Source: UBA9676 sp963837105
Lineage (GTDB): Bacteria > Actinomycetota > Actinomycetes > Streptosporangiales > Streptosporangiaceae
Assembly: GCA_963837105.1 (NCBI GenBank)
Contig: CAWIMG010000039.1
Coordinates: 1 to 64,000 of the forward strand
Direction: 5' to 3'
Length of the DNA stretch: 64,000 bases
Shown here: positions 1 to 8,164 of the stretch, piece by piece
Numbering within the stretch: the stretch's first letter is position 1
How the letters are laid out: the number at the start of each line of letters is the position of its first letter
The notes under the pieces: generated by a model
Database searches by the model: none
What the model was told of the DNA's origin: nothing
Seen by the model: the letters and a program-made list of their open reading frames with translations, nothing else
Program-made: the position numbers and the translations under genes

Positions 1-64
1 CGGGAGCAGCCGTTCGGCAGGAAAATCAGGTGCGCCCGGCCAGCCTGGCCACCGATCATGGCAC

Positions 65-919
65 ATGGCCTGGACCCTCTCCCCCGACGTGACCAGCTAC
101 CTGGCGAGCGCCGGTGAGTTCTTGCGCTACCGGCCAGGCTGAGCACAGCGTCCTGCTGACCGTCACCGAGGCGGTGCCGGCGGATCGGCGGACCCGGCAC
201 GTTCGGGGACGATCCGCCGCTGTTCGGCTGGTATGTCCCGGGCGGCGGCCCGGTCACCACCGCCTGCCTGCATACCCCGCCCTATCCGGTGGCGCTGACC
301 GCCATGCCGGACCTGGCGGCCGCCGCGCTGGCCAGGTCACTGGCAGACGGTGGCCGGGCGGTAGCCGGGGTCGGCGGCCCGCCGGCCCAGCGCAGGCCTT
401 CGCCACCGCGTGGGAGCGGCAGACCGGCCAGCCCGCCCAGGTCAGCCGCCGTGAGCGGCTGTACCGGCTGGGCAAACTGGTCCCGCCCGACCCGGCCCCA
501 CCCGGGCAGGCCCGGCTCGCCGCGGCCGCGGACACCGCGCTCCTGCTGGCCTGGCTGGCCGGGTTTCGCCAGGAGGCGGACCCGGCGGGCGCCCGGCCCG
601 CCGGAAGACGATGGCGGAGCGGATCAGCTATGGCGGCCTCACCCTGTGGGAGACCGGCGATGGCCCGGTGTCACTGGCCGGGCGGACCCGGGCCATCGCC
701 GGCCAGGCCCGGATAGGGCCGGTCTACACTCCGCCTGAGCACCGCGGCCGTGGCTATGGTGGCGCGGTGACGACCGCCGTCAGCCAGCAGGCCCTGGCCG
801 CTGGGGTGGCCGAGGTGCTGCTCTACACCGACCTGGCCAACCCCACCAGCAACGCCCTCTACCAGCGGCTCGGCTACCGGCCGGTGGCCGACAGCGTGCA
901 GTTGCGCTTCCCGGCGTGA
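65..919 (+). CDS. GNAT family N-acetyltransferase, reading frame broken several times
   Basis: The C-terminal part (611-919) shows the GNAT acetyl-CoA site: TPPEHRGRGYGGAVT matches the Q/RxxGxG/A motif A, followed by YTDLANPTSNALYQRLGY (motif B). Upstream, coding-quality protein sequence continues but jumps between all three plus frames: from the ATG at 65 to about 140, then a different frame, then from about 240 to 385, then from about 385 to 610. Read together the frames give about 285 residues, a normal size for the two-part GNAT proteins of actinomycetes. The substrate is unknown. At least four one-base indels are needed. Because neighbouring essential genes show the same kind of damage, sequencing error is more likely than gene death, but a real pseudogene cannot be excluded. 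Confidence 0.6.
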
Positions 920-968
920 CCGGCGGGCCGTCGGCGGCCGGTCACCAGCAGGTCGCCCCGGCTGGCGG

Positions 969-2020
969 TTAGCGGGCCGCGAGTTCCGTGGCGACCAGTT
1001 CGGCGATCTGGGCGGTGTTCAGCGCGGCACCCTTGCGCAGGTTGTCGCCGCAGACGAAGAGCTCGACGCGCGTGGGTCGTCCAGCGCTGGCGCATCCGGC
1101 CGACCCAGGTCGGGTCGGTCCCGACCACGTCGGCGGGGGTCGGGTACTCGGCTCGCTCCGGCCCGTCGGTCAGCACCACGCCGGGCGCGTCGCGCAGCAG
1201 CTCCTGGGCTCGTTCCCGGGTCACCTCGTCCTCGAATATGGCGTGCACCGCGACCGCGTGGGTCGTGATCACCGGCACTCGCACGCAGGTGGCGTGCATC
1301 CTCAGGTCTGGGCTGGCCGAGGATCTTGCGGGTCTCGTCGCGGATCTTCAGCTCCTCCGAGGACCAGCCATCCGGCTTCTGCGAGCCGGCCCAGGGGATC
1401 ACGTTCAGCGCGAGCGGCGCCGGGAACGGGGCAGGGTCGGGCACCGCCGCCCGCACGTCGCCCGGCCGCTGGCCTAGGGTCCGGGCGCCGGCCACCGCGT
1501 CGAGCTGGGCGTAGAGGGCGTCGGTCCCGGCCTGGCCCGCGCCGGATGCCGCCTGGTAGGAGGCGGCTACCATCTCCCGCAGGCCGACGCCCGGTGCAGC
1601 ACTCCATCACGACGATCATCGACAGCGTCGTGCAGTTCGGGATCGCGATGATCCCTCGCGGTCGCACGCCGGTCACCGGGTTCACCTCGGGCACCACCAG
1701 CGGCACCTCCGGGTCCTTCCGGAACGCGGCAGAGTTGTCCATCACCATCACACCGCGGCCGCCGCGACCGGCGCCCACCGCGGGGGACGCTCGTCCGGCA
1801 CGTCGAACATCGCGATGTCCACGCCGTCGAACACCTCCGGGGTCAGCGCCCTCACCGCCACCTGCTCGCCGCGCACCCGCAGCTTCCGGCCGGCCGACCG
1901 GGGCGACGCGATCAGCCGGATCTCACCCCACACGTCGGCGCGGGTCGACACCACGTCTCGCATCACGGTGCCGACGGCGCCGGTCGCTCCCACCATCGCG
2001 AACGGGAGCGGCAGGCCCAA
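969..2020 (-). CDS. asd: aspartate-semialdehyde dehydrogenase, frameshifted in this sequence
   Basis: Reduces aspartyl-4-phosphate to aspartate semialdehyde, the second step towards lysine, threonine, methionine and diaminopimelate. The N-terminal part has the NADP-binding MVGATGAVGTVM and the SPRSAG loop. The middle has VVMDNSAAFRKD, LVVPEVNP and the active-site cysteine in IPNCTT. Later parts show LNVIPWAGS and EEDLKIRDETRKILG-like sequence, and the end reads LVATELAAR. These pieces lie in different minus-strand frames, with breaks near 1750-1780, 1570-1600, 1300-1320 and 1060-1085. It starts a few bases after the lysC stop (TTG at 2020, or a later ATG), so the two genes form an operon. Being normally essential and single-copy, it is probably intact in the organism and damaged only in the assembly. 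Confidence 0.85.
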
Positions 2021-2025
2021 CCGGG

Positions 2026-2550
2026 CTAGGGCTCACCGGCCGGTCCTCCGTAGACGACAGCCTCGACCTCGTCGTCCGTCAGGTCGAACGCCCGGTGCGT
2101 CGCGGTCACCGCGGCGTCCATCGGTCTCGTCCACCACGACGGAAATGCGATCTCCGAGGTCGAGATCATCTCGATGTTCACCCCGGCCTCGGCCAGGGCG
2201 GTGAAGAAGGTGGCGCTCACCCCCGGGTGCGACCGCATTCCCGCGCCGACCACGGACACCTTGCCGATCCGGTCGTCGTAGAGGAGTTTGTCGAAGCCGA
2301 CTTCCGGCTGGACGGCCCCGAGCGCGGCCATGGCGGCTTCCCCGTCGGCACGCGGCAGGGTGAACGAGATGTCGGTGCGGCCGGTACTGGCGGCGGAGAT
2401 GTTCTGCACGATCATGTCGATGTTGATCCCGGCATGAGCGATCACGCGGAAGATCCTGGCGGCCTCGCCGACGACGTCTGGCACGCCAACCACGGTGATC
2501 TTGGCCTCGCTGCGGTCGTGCGCGACCCCGGAGATGATCGGCTGTTCCAT
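2026..2550 (-). CDS. aspartate kinase beta subunit (internal in-frame start)
   Basis: An ATG at 2550, in frame within lysC, is preceded by a strong Shine-Dalgarno sequence and begins the protein MEQPIISGVAHD just before the first ACT domain. The product would be 174 residues containing only the regulatory ACT domains. In Corynebacterium glutamicum and several other Gram-positive bacteria the same gene makes an alpha2beta2 enzyme from such an internal start. The start site is seen in the sequence; that it is used here is inferred from those relatives. Confidence 0.7.
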   Translation of the reverse strand: MEQPIISGVAHDRSEAKITVVGVPDVVGEAARIFRVIAHAGINIDMIVQNISAASTGRTDISFTLPRADGEAAMAALGAVQPEVGFDKLLYDDRIGKVSVVGAGMRSHPGVSATFFTALAEAGVNIEMISTSEIAFPSWWTRPMDAAVTATHRAFDLTDDEVEAVVYGGPAGEP

Positions 2551-3312
2551 CGCTGGCTGCTCCTTCCCCGCCTGCGGGCCGGGGTCACTGACCCAGGTCC
2601 CGGCCCGCTGGCTGAACGAGGACCGGACGTGGATCGGCATGTCGTACCGCCGGGCATACTCCACGCAGCGCAGCTGGAGCACCTTGGCGCCGCAGGCGGC
2701 CATCTCCATCATTTCTTCGTAGCTGATCGCCGGAGGCCGGCGGGCGGACGGCACGATCCGGGGATCGGCGGTGAACACCCCGTCCACGTCGGTGTAAATC
2801 TCGCAGAAGTCGGCCTTCAGCGCCGCCGCGAGCGCGACCGCGGTGGTGTCCGAACCGCCCCGGCCCAGCGTGGTGATGTCCTTGCCGTTCTGCGACACAC
2901 CCTGGAAGCCGGCCACGATCGGGATGGCGCCCTCGGTCAGCGCGGTGGCGATCCGGCCCGGGGTAACGTCGATGATCCGCGCCTTGCCGTGCACATCGTC
3001 GGTGATCACGCCCGCCTGCGAGCCGGTGAACGACCGGGCCTGCAGCCCCAGATTGGCGATCGCCATGGCGAGCAGCGCCATCGAGATCCGCTCCCCGGCG
3101 GTGAGCAGCATGTCGAGTTCGCGGGCGGGTGGCAGCGGGCTCACCTGCCGGGCCAGGTCGTGCAGATCGTCGGTGGTGTCGCCCATCGCGGACACCACCA
3201 CGACCACGGAATGGCCCGCCTTGCGGGTGGCGACGATGCGCTGTGCCACCCGCTTGATGCCGCCGGCATCTGCCACCGACGAGCCACCGTACTTCTGCAC
3301 GACAAGCGCCAC
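2026..3312 (-). CDS. lysC: aspartate kinase (alpha subunit)
   Basis: Phosphorylates L-aspartate, the committed step of the aspartate amino-acid family. The 428-residue protein has the kinase signature VVQKYGGSSVAD at the N-terminus, TTLGRGGSDTTA in the nucleotide/substrate site, and two C-terminal ACT regions (from about residues 260 and 350) that sense lysine and threonine. I chose the GTG at 3312 because a strong GGGAGGAG lies 10 bases upstream and the protein then starts VALVVQKYGG, as relatives do; an upstream in-frame start would add 17 unrelated residues. About 13 codons at 2108-2147 (EIAFPSWWTRPMD) are out of frame: the other frame reads RISVVVDET, as expected in the second ACT domain. 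One lost base and a later compensating change explain this. Confidence 0.93.
   Translation of the reverse strand: MALVVQKYGGSSVADAGGIKRVAQRIVATRKAGHSVVVVVSAMGDTTDDLHDLARQVSPLPPARELDMLLTAGERISMALLAMAIANLGLQARSFTGSQAGVITDDVHGKARIIDVTPGRIATALTEGAIPIVAGFQGVSQNGKDITTLGRGGSDTTAVALAAALKADFCEIYTDVDGVFTADPRIVPSARRPPAISYEEMMEMAACGAKVLQLRCVEYARRYDMPIHVRSSFSQRAGTWVSDPGPQAGKEQPAMEQPIISGVAHDRSEAKITVVGVPDVVGEAARIFRVIAHAGINIDMIVQNISAASTGRTDISFTLPRADGEAAMAALGAVQPEVGFDKLLYDDRIGKVSVVGAGMRSHPGVSATFFTALAEAGVNIEMISTSEIAFPSWWTRPMDAAVTATHRAFDLTDDEVEAVVYGGPAGEP
2560..2569 (-). promoter_or_regulatory. internal ribosome binding site for the aspartate kinase beta subunit
   Basis: GGGGAAGGAG on the minus strand, 9 bases before the in-frame ATG at 2550 inside lysC. 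A near-ideal ribosome binding site inside a coding region, at the family's known internal start position, is unlikely to be chance. Confidence 0.7.
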
Positions 3313-3401
3313 CGGCGCGTCGCTCCTCCCGGTCGTGGCTGCTGGCGGCATGAGTGTACCCACCCAGCCTGTGCGTTCCCGGTGGAATTACCCGCCCAGG
3401 G

Positions 3402-3956
3402 TCAGGGCGTGACCTCTTCGGCCACGTCGAGCAGGGCATGCGCGACCACCGCGTGCAGTGCCCGCAGCGCCGCCCCGCCGTGCGTCCCCCAGTGGCTCAC
3501 GTAGGAGTACTGCCACCACCACAGGGCCTCCAGCGGCCGCCCGGCCTCGTAGTGCTGGAGCCCGTGGATCAGGTCCGCGGCCAGCGCCGCCAGGTCGTCG
3601 GACAGCCGGAAGCGGGTCGCCCGGCGGTCGGCGTAGGGGTCGAACAGCTCCCCGTACTCGTCCAGCCCGGCCAGCCGGCTCGCCAGCCCGGTGCGCAGCA
3701 CGTCCAGGTCGGGGTCGGCCCCGACGTCGGGTTCCCAGTTTCCCGGCGGGATGACGTCCTTGCTGGCTCCCAGCTGGGCGCCCGCCAGCAGGATCTGGGA
3801 CACCTCCAGCAGCAGCAGCGGCACCAGCTGGCCGCCGCCCTGGCCGCCTGCCAGCGCCCCCACCCCGTCCAGGAAGTCCCGCGCCTGCCCGGCCACCCGG
3901 TCCGCGAGCGGCTGCCAGCCTTCGCTTGATCCGCCCGCGACCAGTGCGCTAGACAT
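3402..3956 (-). CDS. DUF5063 domain protein
   Basis: 184 residues, rich in acidic and aromatic positions, with the late motif ALWWWQYSYVSHWGTHGG that I associate with the DUF5063 family found next to recR in actinomycetes. No signal peptide or membrane segment is visible. The function is unknown. The ATG at 3956 follows directly on a possible TTG start and overlaps the end of recR by 8 bases (ATGTCTAG), so translation is probably coupled to recR. The family assignment rests on the sequence pattern and the conserved recR neighbourhood. Confidence 0.75.
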   Translation of the reverse strand: MSSALVAGGSSEGWQPLADRVAGQARDFLDGVGALAGGQGGGQLVPLLLLEVSQILLAGAQLGASKDVIPPGNWEPDVGADPDLDVLRTGLASRLAGLDEYGELFDPYADRRATRFRLSDDLAALAADLIHGLQHYEAGRPLEALWWWQYSYVSHWGTHGGAALRALHAVVAHALLDVAEEVTP

Positions 3957-4548
3957 CAAGCAGCCTCCGTCCTTCGAACGCCCGCCCGAGCGTCACCTCG
4001 TCGGCGTACTCCAGGTCCCCGCCGACCGGAAGCCCGCTGGCCGGCCTGGTCACCCGCAGCCCCAGCGGCTTGACCAGCCGGGCCAGGTAGGTGGCGGTCG
4101 CCTCCCCCTCCAGGTTGGGGTCGGTCGCGAGAATCAGCTCGGTCACGCCGCCGTCGGACAGCCGCGCCATGAGTTCCCTGGTGCGCAGATCCTCCGGGCC
4201 GATGCCGTCGATCGGGCTGATGGCCCCGCCCAGGACATGGTAACGACCCCGGAATTCGCGGATCTTCTCGATCACCGCCACGTCCTTGGGCTCCTCGACG
4301 ACGCAAATGACCGACGGGTCGCGCCGCGGGTCCCGGCAGATCCGGCACTCCTCTTCCTCGGCCACGTTCCCGCACACCCGGCAGAACCGGATCCGCTCGG
4401 TGACCTCGACCAGCACCGCCGCCAGCCGCCGTACGTCGGCCGGATCCGCGCCGACCAGGTGGAAAGCGATCCGCTGGGCACTCTTGGGACCAACACCTGG
4501 CAGGCGGCCGAGCTCGTCGATGAGGTCCTGGACCACTCCCTCGTACAT
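3949..4548 (-). CDS. recR: recombination mediator protein RecR
   Basis: RecR acts with RecF and RecO to load RecA on single-stranded gaps. The 199-residue protein matches the family length and begins with the helix-hairpin-helix region RLPGVGPKSAQRIAFHL. A C4 zinc motif follows (FCRVCGN and ECRICRD, about residues 56-72), then the TOPRIM core ICVVEEPKDVAVIE and the segment YHVLGGAISPIDGIGPE. The end of the gene overlaps the DUF5063 gene and ebfC lies 39 bases upstream, the usual dnaX-ebfC-recR order. No frame break is visible. Confidence 0.96.
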   Translation of the reverse strand: MYEGVVQDLIDELGRLPGVGPKSAQRIAFHLVGADPADVRRLAAVLVEVTERIRFCRVCGNVAEEEECRICRDPRRDPSVICVVEEPKDVAVIEKIREFRGRYHVLGGAISPIDGIGPEDLRTRELMARLSDGGVTELILATDPNLEGEATATYLARLVKPLGLRVTRPASGLPVGGDLEYADEVTLGRAFEGRRLLDV

Positions 4549-4587
4549 GTCAGGGCCTCGTGGCCGGTGAGAGCAGGCGCTGGGTGA

Positions 4588-5019
4588 TCACTGGCTGGGC
4601 CTGCCGGGTTCGTCGCCGGGGGTGGCGGGGCCAGGGGTAGCGGAGCCAGGAATGGCGGGGCCGGGCACGGCACCGCCGCCGAAGAAGTCCGACAGCCCCG
4701 GCACCTCGCCCATCCCGCCGCCGAGTGCGGCCAGCGGCCCCATCTTCTGCTGCTGGAGTTCCCCGGCCGCCCGGTAGGCGTCGCGGACAGCGGCCAGCAC
4801 CAGGTCGGCGACCGTCTCGGCGGTCTCGGCCGGATCGGTCGCGTCGATCGCCGCCGCGCTGATCGTCAAATCCACCAGCTCGCCCTGGCCGTTGACGGTC
4901 GCGGTCACCAGCCCGCCACCCGCGGTCCCTTCCACTTCGGCGTCCGCCAGTTCCTGCTGTGCGCTCATGAGCTGGTCCTGCATCTGCTGCGCGGCAGCGA
5001 ACAGTTGCTGCATGTCCAT
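4588..5019 (-). CDS. ebfC: YbaB/EbfC nucleoid-associated protein
   Basis: Small DNA-binding nucleoid protein family, nearly always encoded between dnaX and recR. The 143-residue protein begins MDMQQLFAAAQQMQDQLMSA, the coiled N-terminal helix, followed by the beta strands GGGLVTATVNGQGELVDLTI and a C-terminal helix ending DAYRAAGELQQQKM. The last 45 residues are a glycine/proline-rich tail with PGPA-type repeats, longer than the usual tail of a roughly 110-residue family. I chose the ATG at 5019; longer readings upstream add arginine-rich sequence unlike the family. Confidence 0.93.
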   Translation of the reverse strand: MDMQQLFAAAQQMQDQLMSAQQELADAEVEGTAGGGLVTATVNGQGELVDLTISAAAIDATDPAETAETVADLVLAAVRDAYRAAGELQQQKMGPLAALGGGMGEVPGLSDFFGGGAVPGPAIPGSATPGPATPGDEPGRPSQ

Positions 5020-5208
5020 CTGGCTGCCTGGCTCCACTGTCGGCTCCCACTCGGTTAGGGTCAGCCCCGCCTGGCTGGGGCGGCCGGGGGCACGGGCACG
5101 GCCCTTGCCAGCGGCATTCCTGGCGTGTTGTCGCTGTTGTGAGCCTACGGCCTTCGCGAACCGGTGGGCAGCACGCGCCACCGGCGACCGCCAGGCGCCG
5201 CTGGCGGG

Positions 5209-7497
5209 TCAGCTGTCCTCGATCTCCTCGATGACCTGGCCACCTAGCTGGCGGGCGATCAGCTCCATCCCGGACAGGCTGGGTTCCCCGGGGTCGCCTT
5301 CCTCGTCCGGCCAGGGCTCATCGTCCGCCGAGTCAGCCGGCGACGGCGTTGCGGTCCCGGGCTGGCGGCCGGCCCGACGCGGCCGGCCCCGGGCGCGCCG
5401 GGCCGGGCGGCTCCCTTGCCCGTGGCGCCCGGCAGGCGGCTGCCGCGGCCAGTGTCCGGCGCGGGCGGAGCGGGATGCCCGGCAGCGCCGGCCGGCCGCG
5501 CCCCGCCCGGGATGGTTCCAGGCCTGCCCGGGGTGGCTTGACTGCCGCCCACGGTGGTTCCGGTGCCGCCTCCGGCGGTCCTGGTGCCACCCCCTGCGGT
5601 CCCGGTGCCACCCGCGGCCCGCCCGGCCGGTGGGGTGGCGCGTGGCGCCGCACTGGGCGCGGGCGGGCCACTACCTGGCCTGGCCGCCACCGAGCCCGGC
5701 GGATCCCGCGCCCGCGGCCACCGGCCGGATCCGGACATTAACGCCGAGCAGGCTGGCGACGATGCCGACCAGCACCGCCTCATGACCGCTGCTGGCGAAG
5801 CTTCTGGCCTCGCCCTCGCTGGCGAAGGCGACCGTCAGCACGCTGCCCTCGACGGACTCGGCGCTGGTGTTGCGGAGCAGGATCCAGGCAACCTTGCGCT
5901 CATCGCGGACCGCGTCCAGGATCTCGGGCCAGCGCTGGCGGAACGTCTCCGTATCGGCCCGGGCCACCTGCCCCGGTCCTGTGCGGCCGGAGCTGGCCGG
6001 CTGGTCACCTGCCGGCTGGTCACCTGCCGGCTGGTCACCTGCGGGCTGCTCACTTGCGGGCTGCTCACTTGCGGGCTGCTCACTTGCGGGCTGCTCACTT
6101 GCGGGCTGGGGCTCGGCCGGCTGCGGAACGGATGCCCGCGCGGCGGAGACCTGCGGCGCGGTGACCTGCGGCGCGGTGACCTGCGGCGCGGAGGGCGCGG
6201 GGTCAGTCCGGGCACTGCCCGCCCGGGAGCCGGGCCCACGGCTTTGCACCGCCGTCGCGCCCTGGTCCCGCCCCGCGAGCTGGTGCTCCAGCCGTTCCAG
6301 CCGGGCCAGCAGCGCCTTCTCCCCGGTGCTGGCGGCCGGCAGCAGCAGCTGTGCGCACATCAGCTCCAGCAGCAGGCGCGGCGACGTGGTGCCACGCATC
6401 TGGATCAGGCCCTCACTGAGGATCTCCGCCGCGCGGGTGAGTTCTGCCTGGCCGAACCGGCCGGCCTGCTCGGCCATCCGCTCCAGCCGGTCGGCGGGAG
6501 CGTCCAGCAGCCCGCTCTGGCCCGCTCCCGGCACCGCCGCCAGGATGATCAGGTCACGGAGCCGGTCCAGCAGGTCGGCGGCGAAACGGCGCGGATCGTG
6601 CCCGCCCTCCACCACCTTGTCCACGGCCTGGAAGACAGCCGCACCGTTCCCGGCGGCGAAGGCGTCCACCGTCTCATCCAGCAGGCTGTCGTCGCTGTAA
6701 CCGAGCAGTGCCACCGTCCGGTCGTAGGTCAGCCCCTCCGGTCCTGACCCGGCAAGCAGCTGGTCGAGGATGGACAGCGTGTCCCGGACCGAGCCAGCGC
6801 CGGCCCGGACCACCAGCGGCAGCACGGCCGGCTCGTACCTGACCTGCTCGGCGGCCAGGATCTGCTCCAGCAGCTCGCGCAGCACGGCGGGCGGTACCAG
6901 CCGGAACGGGTAGTGGTGGGTGCGCGACCGGATGGTCGCGATGACCTTCTCAGGCTCAGTAGTGGCGAAGACGAACTTCAGGTGCGGCGGCGGTTCCTCC
7001 ACCAGCCTGAGCAGGGCGTTGAAGCCCTCCCGGGTCACCATGTGCGCTTCGTCGATGATGTAGATCTTGAACCGCCCCGACACCGGGGCGTAGAAGGCCC
7101 GCTCCCGCAGGTCCCTGGCGTCATCCACGCCACCGTGCGAGGCCGCGTCGATCTCGATCACGTCAATGCTGCCCGGCCCCTGCGGGGCCAGCGCGACGCA
7201 CGACGCGCACACACCGCATGGATCGGGGGTGGGTCCCTGCTCACAGTTGAGGGACCGGGCGAGAATCCGGGCGCTGGAGGTCTTGCCGCAGCCACGGGGC
7301 CCACTGAACAGGTACGCGTGGTGGATTCGCCCGTTGAGCAGGGCCTGGCGGAGCGGTTCGGTGACATGCTCCTGGCCCTTGACCTCGGCGAAGCTGGCGG
7401 GCCGGTACTTGCGGTACAGGGCCAGCGGGACAGCGGGCGCCGCCGGGCCGGACTGGGCCGGGTTGCCGTGCGCGGTGCCGGGGGCGTCGCCTGCCAT
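5209..7497 (-). CDS. dnaX: DNA polymerase III subunit gamma/tau, linker out of frame
   Basis: Clamp-loader ATPase of the replicative polymerase. The protein starts MAGDAPG (ATG 7497, GGCGAGG 9 bases upstream); the longer reading from 7614 would run through the SRP RNA gene. Visible parts are LYRKYRPASFAEVKGQ, Walker A SGPRGCGKTSSARIL, the zinc cysteines (about residues 90-103), IYIIDEAHMVTREGFNALL (Walker B) and the ATTEPEKV sensor. A Pro/Ala/Glu-rich linker with 5-residue repeats follows. The main frame meets TAG at 5673-5671, yet the typical actinobacterial C-terminus (GMELIARQLGGQVIEEIEDS) lies in the same frame and ends at 5209. Between about 5340 and 5690 the natural-looking Gly/Thr/Ala linker is in another frame, so two compensating shifts are implied. 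Confidence 0.93.
6001..6112. repeat. 15-bp tandem repeat inside dnaX
   Basis: About seven imperfect copies of a 15-base unit. On the coding (minus) strand they encode SEQPA four times and then GDQPA three times in the DnaX linker. Unit number is likely to vary between strains by slippage. Confidence 0.9.
6147..6192. repeat. second 15-bp tandem repeat inside dnaX
   Basis: Three copies of a 15-base unit encoding APQVT, APQVT, APQVS in the same DnaX linker, on the N-terminal side of the SEQPA repeats. Confidence 0.85.
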
Positions 7498-7525
7498 GGT
7501 CTGCATCCTCGCCGGGACGGGAAGG

Positions 7526-7612
7526 GACCCCCCGCACACCCGCCAGAGCCCGCGTACCCTTGCTGCCTTCCGGCCCTGGGGGATTTGGCGAGATAACGCC
7601 GTGCGGGGGGTC
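7526..7612 (-). ncRNA. ffs: small signal recognition particle RNA (4.5S type)
   Basis: The minus strand holds the conserved SRP RNA apical core, CAGGGCCGGAAGGCAGCAAG, which includes the GGAA tetraloop side and the Ffh-binding asymmetric loop. The ends GACCCCCCGCAC and GUGUGCGGGGGGUC pair into a long terminal stem. The 87-nucleotide size and the location immediately upstream of dnaX are typical of actinobacteria. Exact ends are set by the pairing and may be off by a few bases. The RNA pairs with Ffh to target membrane proteins to the translocon. Confidence 0.92.
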
Positions 7613-7619
7613 ATCGGCC

Positions 7620-7625
7620 AGTTTA
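7620..7625 (-). promoter_or_regulatory. possible -10 element of the SRP RNA gene
   Basis: TAAACT on the minus strand, with seven bases between it and the inferred first base of the SRP RNA at 7612. No good -35 hexamer is seen at the usual distance, so this is only a suggestion based on position. Confidence 0.35.
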
Positions 7626-7746
7626 GTCATGGGCACCGTCAGCCCGCGCCGATACCTGGCTGGGGAGCCCGGCCCAGCCGCCTGGACGGCGGACCGTCCG
7701 TCAGCCAGAGCGTTGCCGCGGGCCGACGGCCGGTAAGCTTGCCGGC

Positions 7747-7831
7747 GGAGGATTCGCCTAGTGGCCTAGGGCGCACGCTTGGAAAGCGTGTTGGGGGCAA
7801 CCCCTCGCGAGTTCGAATCTCGCATCCTCCG
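7747..7831 (+). tRNA. tRNA-Ser, anticodon GGA
   Basis: An 85-base cloverleaf: acceptor GGAGGAT pairs with ATCCTCC, the anticodon arm CGCACGCTTGGAAAGCGTG has GGA in the loop, a long variable arm (TTGGGGGCAACCCC) marks it as a class II tRNA, and the T-arm reads GCGAGTTCGAATCTCGC. The discriminator base is G and CCA is not encoded. It reads serine UCC/UCU codons. Its 3' half is repeated at 22160-22210. Confidence 0.96.
7771..7821 (+). repeat. left copy of a tRNA-Ser direct repeat (possible attL)
   Basis: This part of the tRNA gene, from the anticodon stem to the T-arm, recurs in the same orientation at 22160-22210 with a single mismatch; 7778-7821 (44 bp) is perfect. Tyrosine recombinases of integrative elements often use exactly this anticodon-to-3'-end segment as an attachment site. 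The attachment role is inferred; the repeat is seen. Confidence 0.75.
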
Positions 7832-7864
7832 CTCCTCTGACCAGGCAATACACAAGCCCAGGTC

Positions 7865-8130
7865 ATGCGTTCGGTTGGGCTTGTAGCCGGGCCAGAGGGT
7901 GTGCGGGCTGCCGGGGCGGCTGGGCTTGCTGATATCGCTACCCGCAGGCCGGCCAATCCGGGCATGGTGTGCCCCTGGTTCTCGATGACGAAGATCATGA
8001 CCGCCATGGCTGCAGTGCGGCTGGCCGAGGCGGGGTGCTCGACCTGGATGCCCCGGTTGCCGGGAACCCCAACTATCGTCGATGGCTTCGCGTCTCGGCG
8101 AATCCGGGTGCCAGCCCGGCACTGACAGTC
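7865..8130 (+). pseudogene. fragment of a beta-lactamase-fold serine hydrolase
   Basis: A short stretch reads FSMTKIMTAMAAVRLAEAG (7979-8035), which fits the SxxK active-site region of class C beta-lactamase/esterase-type serine hydrolases (Pfam Beta-lactamase). In a second frame it continues VLDLDAPVAG, the usual next strand-turn. The N-terminal part and everything after this point, including the YxN and HxG motifs, are missing. It is a gene remnant just downstream of the tRNA. It fills most of the 332-base gap before the hydrolase gene; I see nothing else in that gap. Confidence 0.55.
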
Positions 8131-8164
8131 ACCGCGCAGGGGCCCGGATGGCCCGCCATGTTGG

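Noticed and set aside
988..3504. An 838-codon open frame on the plus strand across asd and lysC.
   Set aside because: It is antisense to well-recognised genes, arginine/proline-rich and without any domain; long shadow frames are expected in GC-rich DNA.
6001..6192. Possible CRISPR array.
   Set aside because: The repeat is 15 bp, has no spacers and is in frame within dnaX.
7498..7614. Upstream extension of dnaX to 7614.
   Set aside because: It would translate through the SRP RNA gene; the ATG at 7497 has a ribosome site and fits the family.
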